DNA from: Gyrodactylus bullatarudis
Lineage: Eukaryota > Platyhelminthes > Monogenea > Gyrodactylidea > Gyrodactylidae
DNA length: 51,538 nucleotides
Direction: 5' to 3'
Assembly: GCA_012064415.1 (NCBI GenBank)
Contig: SSNU01000115.1
Coordinates: forward strand, 27,458 to 78,995
Shown piece by piece: positions 1 through 13,200 of the stretch. The notes beneath the pieces were generated by a model. It saw only the letters and a list, made by a program, of their open reading frames with translations, searched no databases and was not told the origin of the DNA. The position numbers and the translations under genes are program-made. Numbering within the stretch: position 1 is the first letter of the stretch; each line of letters begins with the position of its first letter.

Positions 1-871
1 AATATAAATTTGAATATCTTTTGATCCGAAGCTTTGTACGATCAACCAAGCATAGAGAATTATTCAGCAAAAAAAGCTCTTTCGAATGGATATTGATAGA
101 AGAAAATTTTCAATTTATGTTCAAAAAATCTAAGTTTAGTATGAAAACCCTACTCATAAGTATGATGATGATTTCGTAAACTAAATCAAAAAGGGGCAGA
201 GGGAAGAGGGTAATTTTTGGTTCATAAGTCACAGGTCTAACTGTATGCCATAACTTTCTTAAAATTTGATTTTTTTCAATTTTTTTTCTTCAGATCCTGA
301 AAGTGAAACCTACGATCTAGATTCCAAAAAATCTTGATCAAATTCGATTTCTTGATGAAAAAATTCATAATTTTGTAAAAATCATAAATTCCTATCTTCA
401 TATTAACTAGCTTTAGAATGTAAAGCTCTATCAAAAATAAATCTATCCAATCGATAAGAAATATTTTTTTATATTCTTGATAATGATTTCTACCTAATGG
501 AAAAGTCACGAAGGAAAATACCCAAACCTGTGTAAATACTCTTTTGCATCACATGATTTTTTTATGATCTCTCATCAAGGGGAAATTGGGCGAATCTCAA
601 TTTGATGAATTTTCTTTATAGAGATTAGATACTGATTAATTTTAGGAAAAAACCTTTTGAATAAAATAATCTGACATTAACCAAATTCATGTGTTTTTGA
701 TAGGTTGGTTTTTTTAAGCAGGAAGATGCTACAATCCATCCATTTTCTCATCTTTCTAGTTAATTCTATAGAAAAGGCTGTGTCAAGATATGAAAAAAAT
801 TTGAATTGTATTATTTATCAAAAATGTCTTGTTACTCGTATAAAATTAATGGATAATTTTTGTTCTTGCAG
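1..871 (+). other. Intron 5' of the first visible exon
   Basis: No coding sequence was recognised. Its first part carries a right-end fragment of the foldback repeat family (about 276-415). The rest is AT-rich intron up to the acceptor at 871. Confidence 0.55.
230..415. repeat. Foldback family, second subtype, right-end fragment
   Basis: From about 276 to 415 it matches 45598-45737: CTAGATTC, CTTGATCAAATTCGATTTC, then AAAAATCATAAATTCC and the terminal CATATTAACTAGCTTTA. The left end is missing or outside the window. Confidence 0.55.
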
Positions 872-1288
872 CTTGAAGAGGTTCTACAAAGACGTCGAGA
901 ATTAATTCGTCACAAAGTGGACGAGTATGACTATGAAGATGAAACTCTGAGTCCACCCCTAGAAATTCGTAATCAAAGCTCACCAAAAGACTCAAGTTCT
1001 TATTCTGATCCTAAATCAGGATTCTCTTTCCAAGATGCAGTTGAAAACATTCCCATTAAAAAAGTTGATAACAAATCGAGCGATGATGGCGAGGAGACCT
1101 TTGAAGAAGACGAAGAAGATTACGATGATGACCGTGAGGACATAAACTCTGAAGGGCTGCAGACAGTACGTAGGGCAATGATTCAAAAATTGGAGAATGA
1201 CAAGACCAGAGGGCTCATTTTGCCACCACCACCAAAAGACCTGGTTGATGATTTTGAGAGTGTTGAATCATACAAGGCTCAATCGTTT
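872..1288 (+). CDS. par-3: par-3 visible exon 1: acidic linker
   Basis: The acceptor is TTCTTGCAG ending at 871 and the donor GTAAGT starts at 1289; phase is 0 at both ends. It encodes 139 residues, beginning LEEVLQRRRELIRHK, then a Ser/Pro stretch and a run of Glu/Asp (EETFEEDEEDYDDDRED), then a basic-hydrophobic piece with LPPPPKDL. No domain is recognised. It is called an exon for its length, splice sites, and composition unlike the surrounding AT-rich intron. It could instead belong to a separate gene ending at 11314. Confidence 0.7.
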
Positions 1289-4200
1289 GTAAGTTATTTA
1301 TCAGTTTTTATCATTGTGAAAAAAATAATATGTAATTCTCAAATCAAAAGTAAACTAACAATTTAAATGAATATGCCTAAATCCTATCTTCACAGCATTT
1401 AAAATCCTGTATATTCTTGATTAAGCCTTATTCCTCAACTAAATTGTTTTAAACTATCAAAAATAGAGTAACTTATATGATTGCAGTGTATTTAGACATT
1501 AAACATACTAGCTTCCATGTTCATATGAAATTTAACTTGACCGAGATTGTCTTATCACAACGTTGAAGACCCGGGTTAAATCCTCGCTATGGTGTACTCA
1601 CGAATCCTAAAATGGACTCAGTGCGTTTACATCTGCCACCGTGATTTGAGTATTAATTGAATCTCTTTTGAGATTGACACTTGCCCGTCCGATTTCTAAC
1701 GGGAATATAACGAGAAGAATATTTTCATCAAGTTAGATTTCAAACTAAATAAAAGTTAATAAACTGTGACCAAACTTAGCTAGTGGCATGACTTAAAATC
1801 TGGAAGTATTCTCAAAAGTAACCCCATTTCAAATTTATTTTTCTTCCAAATGTCAATAATTTTAGACTACACTGGCCTATTTAAAAAACATTATTTGAAT
1901 ATATCATTAGAAGAGGATTTTCATTTGAGATTAAGATCTAATTCTAAATGATTCAAATCTCTGTGACAAAAATGAGTATTTTTAATTTATTGTATTTTTC
2001 ATTAATTCATTCAATCTCTTATTGCGTCACACAAATCCAACACTATCTTGGGGAAGCAAGATTGTATTAGCAAGAGTTTATTGTCTGATTTTATTTCCAT
2101 AGATTATATTGATTTTTTGTTCTTGTTCTAATTAACCAATTAGTTCAACAATGAAAACACTGCCTAAAGAGTTTATTCAAACCAGTGCCATCTTTCTTAA
2201 AACTTGATTTGTACTTTCTTTTAATCAAAAATTCTCCCATTTCACAGATTTATTCTCTAAAGTTGAGGTAGTTAAAATTCAATTCTTTTCCTCTGATCCT
2301 TTATTGAAAATAGGGATAATAATTCTCAATTTCTAGTACTGTATTTTCATACATCATCCAATCAAGATGAATTTTTCAGTAAATGAATTTTGAGCTTTAC
2401 TATTCATCTCATGTAAAAAGTGTCTTACGTAAAATAAGATTTCCAGATTATTTCACTTTCAGATACTTGTTAGTTTCTAGAGTATTAAAAACGTTTCGAT
2501 GGTGATTCTCTTCACGTGCTTTCTTTCTTCTTGATTTTCTAATCTTTGTTTTCATTGTTTAAATCTTTTAGTTATGAAATATTTACTTTAGTGTTTAGGA
2601 TATAAAGGATTTTTTACAAGAATCTCAATCTGTAATCTCGAAAATGATAAGATTTAACTGTATTTTGAAATACCAGAAATTAATCAAATTAATTTTTTAT
2701 TCATACCTCATCTGTGCTCATTTGTTTTCAGTTTAAGTATAATTGATGTCCCATCAATTTTAATAATATTTATCGATATTCGGAAGATTTGATCAAATTC
2801 AAAAATTCTCAAAAATGAAATTATTATTAAGTCTTAAGGCAAAAGTTAAAGGTAAATGTAACACTATGTACAATCGCTGATTTATAACAATAATTTCACT
2901 GGTGGTGATTTGAAAAATTTGCAACTAGTTATTTATAGTTTAACGCTGATCACGAATCTGGTATTTAAGAAAAATTGGCTGCCTGTGAGCTGAGATAATG
3001 AGCAAAACCGAATTTTCGAAAAACACCTCTTAATCTTTTGCAGTTTAATAGAAGATTAAAAACATTAAAGTAATAAATTTTATACCATCTGAAAGTAGAA
3101 TAAATTTTGAATGCATTACTTGTATTTTTATTTATCCCAAAAGGGTTTTAGAATGTTAAAACAAGCAGTAGAAAAAGAACTTTTCAGAAAATTGGTGAAA
3201 ATTTCGGCCCCAAAAAGTCGGTTTTCTCTAAAACGAAAATAAAAATCCCAAATTTTATCCCAATTTATTTTAGAAAATTTAATCCTCTAGGATTGTTATT
3301 TTTGACATTTTTCCATGGTAGATTTTTGCTAATTTATAGTATCAGGTTTGCTCAAATTTTAGAATTCTCTCTCCTAATTGGTTCATTCAATGAATCTTGT
3401 TTCAGCCAATGAGAAGACAGAATTTTTCTTCATCATCATAATAATTATTGTTAGAAATAAATCACCTTTAAAGTCCGACCAGATCATTTCTATCACATAT
3501 TATCATTTTTTTCCACTCATTATTGTTCACAGAAAGTCTCAGAAAAACTTCTTTTATTTCTCATTCGTTAAGAGATCTATTGATAGGCAAAGATCCCAGA
3601 TCATTCATCTGACACGTGCTATATACTACAGTAGTTTGAAATTCAATTTTGTTTAAAAAAATATTTTTTGAAAAATCCACTCTTATCAATTAATTGTACA
3701 TACAGAATTCAAATATGCGAATGCCTTAACACTGTCTGCTAAAGATTAAGATTTAGCCAATTTCAGGATCAAAGAATGACCCAATCTCTAATCGATAACT
3801 CTCAAACTAGAAATAATTAATCAGCGTACTCACAAAAAATGTGAAAGACAAAAGATCATGGAAAAAATTCTTTGGAACTTGAAGATCATTTGATTACGCA
3901 TTTTCAAAATGGGTTAGTTGACTAAAGTTTTAGCTTCACAATAAATATTTCCTTCTTGATCTGTTTGCAAAATAATTATATTCTTTCAACTTTATCGACC
4001 ATACGTGGAAATTGTACAACACAAAATTGTTTGTTATTGATTTTGTACTTTCTTTTCTGAATGTCAATTCTATCTCTTCTGGTTTATTTCGAGAGAATGA
4101 TCATCAAATGAATACACTGGGTACAGGCACTGATTGATCATTCTTCCTTGCATTTTAACGCTAGAAGAAATTCACAGTATAATTTCTCTCGAGTAATAAC

Positions 4201-7200
4201 GATACAGTTCTATGTATATGAAAATGACAATATTTATGGATTCGAAAAAGGATGCTGTTTACAATTATCAATAGTAGAGAGAGGCATCGTTTCATTACTT
4301 GTTATGTATAGGCAGATGAAACAGTCAAATGACCTCAGAAATACAGAGAAGGGACTACTCCTGAAGTAAATTTTATAAGGATATTATTCATCATATTTAA
4401 TTGAAATCATAATATTTTATTATGCCTTTGAATTCTGTAGATTGTTTTCACTTTGCTGTATTATTCGAGTATCTGTTTTTAAAGATGAAAAATAATATTT
4501 TTGAATTAATATAACTACTTTAAAGTAGATATACAATTATAAATACTAATAATCACGGACAATTTGTTGAATAAATATTAGGTAATTGATTGATTGGACT
4601 CATTCTACAGAAACAACTTTTATTTTATTCCAAAGTTAGTCTTGTCAAACCTCAATTGACAAAATCAGGAAGAAAATTACATTAATTTTCACAAATTCAA
4701 AGATCAATCGTTAATTTATATGTCCTATAGGCTTACCCTCATTAGATATCGTCAGTAGGCCTTACACCTTCTCTTAGAATTGAACCTCAGGTCTAGCTTT
4801 AATCTCTGTCAAAAATTTGCAATCATAAATTTAATTTTTTCCGTTCTCTTCAGAACTTACTTTATTAAAATGTTTCTACTTCAAAGTAATTATTGTAAAG
4901 ATTAATTGATGATATTTAGTAGTTTATGGTTCGTTTGCATTCCTTAATTTTTTGTTCCGCATACATGTATGTAGATTGATTTTAATTTTGAGCTTTGTTA
5001 TTCACTACCTTTCTCTAAATAGAAATCATAACTTAATATCAAATATGGAAAAAGCTCAATCAATCTAGAATCCTATTTTTCAATTTCGAATAAGTTTTTT
5101 ATTTTCAAATTGAAATCTAATTGATTCCTTAAAATTTCTAATAGCTTTTTCAACATTCCATTAAGGCATGTAGAATCTATTTAAGTGAACTAGTCCTACA
5201 CCTGAATCTGTAGCTCAATTTATTTTACTGGAACAGGTTATTTTCTAGTAAATAATACGCTTATCGAATTAGATTGAATAAAAAGAATGATTTTTTTATT
5301 TTATTTTAAAGACCTGCATATTTTGACTGGGCAACTTTGATAAATCATCATAAATCTATCAATTGGTTTGTATTTTAGTGGAAATACGAATTCTCCTCTC
5401 TGATTGGTTAATTTAATCCAATCTAACTACATGATTATAATCATAAGACACACAGACAATTTCAATCTCCTCTGCCTTCTCTCATCTACCCTCCCTCCAT
5501 ACCTCTTTCCTAGAGTGATAGTCCAATTTTTTATAACTCTATTTAAGACAATGTTTCTTTTCATAATTTTTCACTTCAACTACGGTACTTCTACAGAGGA
5601 TTCTGAATTTTACGATTACAAATGATGGCATATATCCATAGTCTCTCTTGATGATATCAATAATATTTTTTTCTTATCGCCTTGAGTACAATGATTATAG
5701 AGAATGGCATCCTGAAAATGTGATTAAAAGAACAAAATAAGGAGATCCTTTTCCCTGATTCTCCCAATCCATCTTTCAGAAAAAAGATACAAGCAGTGGA
5801 ATGCTAAAAAAATTACCCTTCAACACTGAAAATTCCCGTTTTTATCCGTCAAATCTATTTTTTTAAAAAGCTATTTTAGTTTTCATCAAAACCTGAACCG
5901 AGGATTATTTTTATGGTTCAAACTTTTTCATCGTATAACACATGGAATATCGTGGATTAATTTATGACTTTCTCAATTTATCACAGGAAAAGCAGATAGT
6001 TAACCCCGTCGAGGTAGAAGATGATGATATTGATTTTATTCCTAATGCTCCAATAGCCGCTACCACTTGTCAGACTAGAATTCATGGGAACAAATCACCA
6101 ATTCGTACTGAGTTAAGTGAGTCTATTTCCTTTCTTAGAAACTAAGTTGCTTTGAAATTGAAAATTTATGATTTGTTACAATGTTCCTTAGGAACTCAAG
6201 AATCATGTCATTTGAAACCAGATATTATCTGCAACTTTAAAACAATTTGAGTGTTGAACAATAGGAGATGGGAGAGGCTTCTATCCTAGTGGTTAGAAGC
6301 GCACCCTCACAACGTTGAAGATCCCAAGTTAAATATTACTCGATTAAGGTTCCCATTCGCTTGCTTGTCGTTTTATAATCTATTTAATTTTTAATGGACA
6401 CAGTTAGAGGTTCAATGTTAAGCAATTTTTAATCATGGAAGAAACATTTCAAGAATAGGATTTTTTTAATTTCTACACCATCAAACTTGAAATTCTTGCT
6501 CATGATTAGAATTAATTGAGAAAAATCAAAAATTTTCAATAAAAATTTGAGAAACTTGCTTAGTACCTCGAATCATATATCATCCGATTTATATGCAGCA
6601 GTGGAAATGTCGAGAAATCGGTATTTCTTTCTCAAAAAATGCCTGGTTTCTTAAATTTTCATGATCTTTTTACAACACTTTTTCAGGCGGTAATTGAATA
6701 TATATTTACCTCTCATATAGCTCATAAAGATGGGCATCCACTAGGCTAGGATGAAATTTTCATCTTCATTTTTATACCAAATTTTCTAATAGATCTATGA
6801 ATTCTTAGCACTTTTTTGTTTTGAGACATGTCTCGAAAATTCTTCTCCATTATGCCATGTATGTTTGAGAATAATGAATTTTTCTAATCGTCGCTCAATT
6901 TTCAATGAATTCTTTCTATATAATCGCTTAGTACCTGAGCATCTTGTGATCTCCATGGTAAAATTCGTTTTTCTATGATATCTGTGGGATATTATAGGAA
7001 AAATGGGTATTACCATAACGTTGAATGAATTTTCACCTTCTAAAGTATGCTAACCATCATATGAGTGCTAAATTCTATGAGTATATCTAATCTGAGAGAT
7101 GAAAGAAGACTTAAGTTGAAAAACAAGTGTAATTTTTTCTAACTATCGTTTCCTGGTCGTTGTCTATTCTCTGGTTTGTATTTCCAAGCACTTGAGATGA

Positions 7201-10200
7201 AAAGAAAACTAAATGGATTGTAAAAGCAAACTACTACTTTTAATTATAGACTTTCTGTGCTAGTCAATAAGAAGAAATCAAAAATTCATTGCACAAAAGA
7301 GAATCTATTTATTTATTCCCTCTTTAGATCAGTTTAATTAAAATAATGTGAAATTTTAAGGAAAAATTAAATCGATTCACATAAACCATAGAAACACAAG
7401 ATTACTACATACTCTTTCTCAAGTACTCATAAATGACAATATTTGTATCAACTCTACTGCTCTGGATAACTCTGTCATCTTGATTGGGAGAGATCAAATC
7501 GATCTGTCTATTAGAGAAATTTTTCAATGAGCGATATCTTACCATAGACACATTATCAAGTTTTCTACTTTCTGGATCATGTGTGAACATAGGAGGGTAA
7601 TATAGAAAATTCAAGAAACTTTGAGAAGATGAAGGAATTTCAAATACTGTATAAGGAAATTAGTTCCTTCAATAACATTTTTTTTTTAATTTGAGTACGA
7701 AATTTAAATTTGGTGAAATTCTCTCACACATGTTCATTTCTATGAGTAAAACAAACCTATTTTTAAATTTTTTAAAGTTTAAAAGTAAAGCTAAAACCAA
7801 CTAAGAGATTCATCTTCAATCTAATAATTTCAAATAGTAGTAAGCAAATTCGGATAAAACGGGGATATTTTGACAAAGATTTATTGCATTATGACTGTAT
7901 TGGTTTGATCGTATTTCAAAATAAAGTTTGAATCAAATATATTTCTTAAATTTTAGATGGTTTATCCATTTATTACTTGATTTCAAAGTCCCCTAGTGGA
8001 AACTAATTATTTTGAAGAGACTTTCAACCACTCCCTGAACGTTCAAGATCTTTAAAGTATTGTAGAAACTCAATAGCCTACTCATTTTTATTTCCATATT
8101 AATCTTATATCAATAAATTATCAATATATGCTCCAAAATTTTGAGTTATTTACATTTTAAACAAAGCCATATTCTTTCATTTACTTCATTATCATTTCAG
8201 GTGTACTCATTATAATTTTTCTTTTTCCCATCTCAATGATTGATACCGATTACTGTCAAGAGACAGCAGCAGAAAAACACAAGAAATAAAAACACAATGA
8301 GAGTTTATATTGAACACGAATTTGATTCTTTAGCCATTGTTTTTCATCCTCAGATCAAATTAGAGATGAATACATAATTTCTAATCGAGACAAATAGAGT
8401 GAAGCTTATCAATTATTCAAAATACATAATTTATCCCCGTTTACATCGTCGTAATGGATAGATTTTGTTTTTTCCGCCTACAAGAAAAAACACTCTCTTT
8501 CTATAGTTCACGAGAATAAACACCTAATAATTTCTAATCAAGGATAAATACCATCACGTGGGTACTTTCTCGTCTTGAGATAGTAGATTTATTAGCACTC
8601 TCCAGCTTCGCTCTTCTTTTTTGTCAATGGTGGATCCATTCAGAGAGAGAGAGAGAGGTAGAGAACAGAGTGACATCAAGACTATCATTTATAATTTATA
8701 ACGGGAAATTGATTGTTGCTTTTATCTAAATTTTCTATTTCTCTCGCATTTCTGTATGTACAACACTTTGACAGATTATAAAACAGATAACTGCAAACAA
8801 ATAAACTATATATACAGTATCTAACAGATTTGTGAAATCACATTATTTTTATTTCCAAATCAAACTTGATTCAACATGAATAATTAAAATAGTATAGAGT
8901 TATTTAATTGCTTTTCCATGGCTCTACTTATTTGATTTGTATTTCCTTTACATTAGTAGTACATTACTAGAAAAACAACACCGATCTTTCCCAATGCCAG
9001 TCCGGAATCGGATGATATGAATGATTAGATCACACAAGAATTCTCACTATAGTGTAGCCCTCTTTCGAAAATGAGAGTTCTATCAGATTTATTATCTTAC
9101 AATTATTATGCAATTACATTATTTATTCATAAACAGCTTTCTTGAACCAATAAATCTACCGCAAAATAATAGAGGAACAAGCGTGTATAAAACATGTATA
9201 CCAACAACAAGTTTGTAATAGACTTAACTGGTGGCCTAACATCTCAATAAAAATCTCTATGATGTTTATTTTAATGATCGAAAGTTTAGTTTTCCCAGTT
9301 TTCTCGGCCATTTGCTTGTTTATTTTGGCCTAAACATATAGCATAAGGAGTTTAAATTTAACTATTCAAACGTGAATTATAACCACATAACCATAATTAT
9401 AATTATTAAGGCTTCAGGAAAATAGTCCTAAATATTCGCTAACATTTCTAAAACATGAGCTTTTTAGTTATTCACAAAGATTATTTTGGGAATATAGTCC
9501 TTAACCCTCTCGTACCCATTTGATTGTGAGACTAGATAGAATAAATTTAAATATATTTTTAGAATCAGCATGTTCAGTTCAGAAATATTGGTGCAGTAAA
9601 AATTTGAAAAGTGTTGATTAAAAAAATTTTTTTGAGCAATTTCAATACATTTTTCCTATCTACTTATTAGCGACGACACATGAAGTTTTTTAAATTTTTG
9701 CATCAAGTCTTAGAAATCATCGAATTTCTGAGAATATCTTGACGAAATATTTTATCGGCGAAGGTTAACAATCAGATATTATAATTTTGTGTAATTTAGA
9801 CTTACAAAAATATTTTCCTAAAGAAACTTCCTGCGAACATAAATGTCCTTTGGGTACGAGAGGGTTAAAGGTTTAAAAGTCATTTTTTAAAGCTTTTTAT
9901 AATTATACATTTGAAATCTGAAAAGTTCTTGAGGAAAAACTCCCGATTTTAACTTCATACCTTCATACGAATAGAATGTAACTTGAAATCTATGTAATTT
10001 TCAGCTTCATTTCTATTATAAACACAAACTTAATTTATAATTATAATTGTATATAGTTTTGTGATTTCGTTTTTGGAGAGATTAATAAATATTTGATTTA
10101 ATTTCTCTCCTATATTTTTCCTTTCACTTTTAATGCAAGTCTTCTTCTATAGAGAAAGGTAAACACATCATCATTTGCTTTTACTTTTATCAACTGGAAA

Positions 10201-13200
10201 ATCTCTTTAAAACAATTCGGTTTTTCCAACTTTAAAGTGAATATATATATTTTTCTTTGAACATGCCTTTTTCATTACATACTTATTTGATTGAAAGATC
10301 AACTCGATTCCCGTTTTACCTTTAGTATTTGATAAATGGAAATTTATATTGACAAATGGAATATATTGCCTAGTTCTCATAAGTATTTCGTGATTATTTC
10401 ATTTCACTATACTCATTGATCAATAAAACGTTTAAATAATCCAAGCAGCAATATGGCTTACCCAAAATATTAATTCTTTTCATTAAGAATTTTTTTTGAA
10501 ATGATTTTGTAAGAAATTATTTAAACTGCATCATAATATACTTACATTTGAAGAATACAAGAGTATAGTTGAGTAAGCTGAAAAAACGGCAATAGTAAAG
10601 AAAGGCTGCACAAACATTTTCTCTGCGGCAAATATTTTAATTACCATTCTAGAAACCAAGTTTCCAGATTCCTTAGAAATGTTGGGACTCTTAAGACTTC
10701 CTTGAGTTTTTAGATTCCCTGTAACTATGAATAACTCGAGTAGGGATTCTAGAAACCGATTCTCCAGATTCTCTAGCTAATTAGGGAGTCTCAAGACTAT
10801 CAGAGAGTCTTAAGACTAACATTCACTGTAACAGATATATTCGACTTTCCCTGATTTTCCGGAAGAAATTATTGAAAAAAGTTTTTGTAAAAATTAAGTT
10901 TATCTTCATATCAACTTTATTCTCTCTAATTTTTATGGATTATATTGGTCCTGAAAAACTTTTGAACTTATACTAATTTTTTAATTTTTTTTAGAAATTT
11001 CTGAACCAAAAAATCAAATATTTCTATCCTCTTCAACAACATCTATAGAAGAACCGCATGAGCCTGAATTCGGTCTAGTTGTTGAAGGTTATGAATCCGA
11101 TGATGCACCTCCATTGGTAGCTGTGCCATCAACAATCGTCGAAGAAGACGAAGAGGACTATAACACTACTACAGAGGATAACGAAGATGATTCTAGAATT
11201 ACAAAACTCCAATTTCCTGATTCTACATCTCACTCGGAAAGCAAAAACATTGATGATCAAATTGATGAAGATTATCCAATGCTTAGGAAGGATTATTTCA
11301 TCAAGTTAGTCTAGTGATGAGGATTAAACTTTATCTTAAAATTATGCTGGATACTTTTAATAAAGACATAATATTTTACAAAATTATTTAAATTACATGG
11401 AAAGGATTAGAGTAATCTTTCTTTGCGAACTTTGTGTATTTTCAATGATTGATTTTCTACATCAAACGTAATTGCTCAATTTCGAAGTTGTTGATCATAC
11501 AAAGAACTCTAGAGAACAGGCTTCTACAGTAATAATCATTGAGTGCTTTCATACCAATATAGGAAAATAGTTTGCAGTTCTACTAGTCAAAGATACAGTA
11601 AGCTGTGTTGAATAAAAATCAGCTGCTAGAGGAAAAAAATCTGTAATCTTTCTAATTTTTTCTCATTAAATACAATAATAATAATAGGTGAATTTTCATA
11701 GACTATAGAATCAATAGATAACCTTAACAACAATCCTAATTGATAAAGACATTGATATTTAAGTTTTCTCTGTGATTTTGATTTAAATTCTATGAATCCA
11801 TCTTAATGAAAACTAAAATAATTATACCTTACTAAAAATAGATCATAAAAAGTGTACTCTTATGATTTTATTTTGGATTCTTTTTCGTTCCTTGAGATGC
11901 TCATTAAGGATTATTAATTAATCTACTGTTCCAATAAGTTTGAAATTCACTTGAAAGAAACGGAATTCCCTTTTGAATTATCCTTCAATTGAGATTATTA
12001 AGTGACAAAGATTCTTGATTAAATTTAAATATTAATCCATCTCTGCTGTGTTCTTCTACTAATTTCAATGAGTCCTAATAATCTCAGAATTTCCAGAAGG
12101 CAAAATATCCAAGGTAGAATTAAATTTTTCTTTGAATTATTAAAGTTGCAAGAATGTAACTTTTTATTCTGGGGAGAAAACAATAAAATATCGTTGAATC
12201 TCGTAGGAAAGAAAGAAATTGAGAAAAGTCTGCAAAAGGAGCTACAGAACAAAAATTTACCTTGATTGTGAAAAGGGGAAGAAATTAGTTTTTTCTCTCT
12301 TGCCTGAGCTGATATTATGGATGGAATACGTAAGCAGAATGAAAAAAGTATTTTACGTTTATTCTGTGAAAATCTTTTTATCGATCTCTTATTCGAAGAT
12401 ATATAAATTTGGGAATTCAGCTTGAATTCTTTTCAAGGTATATTTGCTCTCGTTATTCTATCTCTTGGAGTAATACTGTTTTAATCTTTAACAAGTTGCT
12501 AAGGGTTGGGTGAAATTTTTAACCTCATTTAACCAACCTTTCTGATAGAACTATCAATTCTATTCATTATTCTGTATTGAAGCATGTGTTGAAAATGATT
12601 CTCCAATTTTTTGGTTTTAAAAATCCAAAAATTTTCAAATCGCCGCTCTATTTTCAATGAATTTTTATTACGCAATCACTAAAATCAGGAATATCTTGGC
12701 CATTTAATGAGTTTCTTAATTTTTATCTTCAAAGATAGTATCTTATCATCAAGAGGGGATTTATGGTTAATTCCGTTATTTTATCATGTCCGTGGGATAT
12801 TGTGGGAAAAATGGGCAATGACATAATGGAGAAGACTTAAAAATCATAGTTCAATTGGAAAAATCACAAAATAGAATAACTTTTCTAGTCGTATAATCAA
12901 CTTTTAACATTTCTTCGGGATTATTTATCAAGTTATCAAATCAAATCAGACTTTTGAATTGCATCAAGATTTAAACTTAGATTCCGTAGCCAGTGTACCC
13001 TGTGGGGGACATTTTCTTTTTCTCAATTCTGTTTTAAAGAAACTAAAAATAGTTTATTGACCTTTTTTTCTGAAAGTAGAACTAATATTCTTTCGAATGA
13101 TCTATGATTTATATAGCTACAATAGTTTATTGAGAAGTTATGACTATTTAAAAATTACTCGTTTTTGTAAAAGTATAAAATTTTCCTAGAAAATATTAAG

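Larger units (their letters stand above)
6117..10994 (+). other. par-3: par-3 intron, 4.9 kb
   Basis: It contains a SINE head (6271), a TAGGCTAGG-family element (6742), a GA microsatellite (8642-8657), a TTAA-flanked piggyBac-like element (9505-9864) and a 100-bp tandem duplication (10646). No further coding sequence was seen. Confidence 0.5.

Noticed and set aside
3378..5625. Several frames of 60-90 codons
   Set aside because: Rich in Ile, Phe and Asn as expected from AT-rich intron. No phase-compatible splice sites or motifs.
6271..6345. Functional tRNA gene
   Set aside because: A-like and B-like boxes are present but no acceptor stem or proper anticodon arm was found. A SINE head fits better.
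12025..12425. Overlapping frames on both strands in the par-3 intron
   Set aside because: AT-rich composition, no splice sites at useful positions and no recognisable domain. They are chance open frames.
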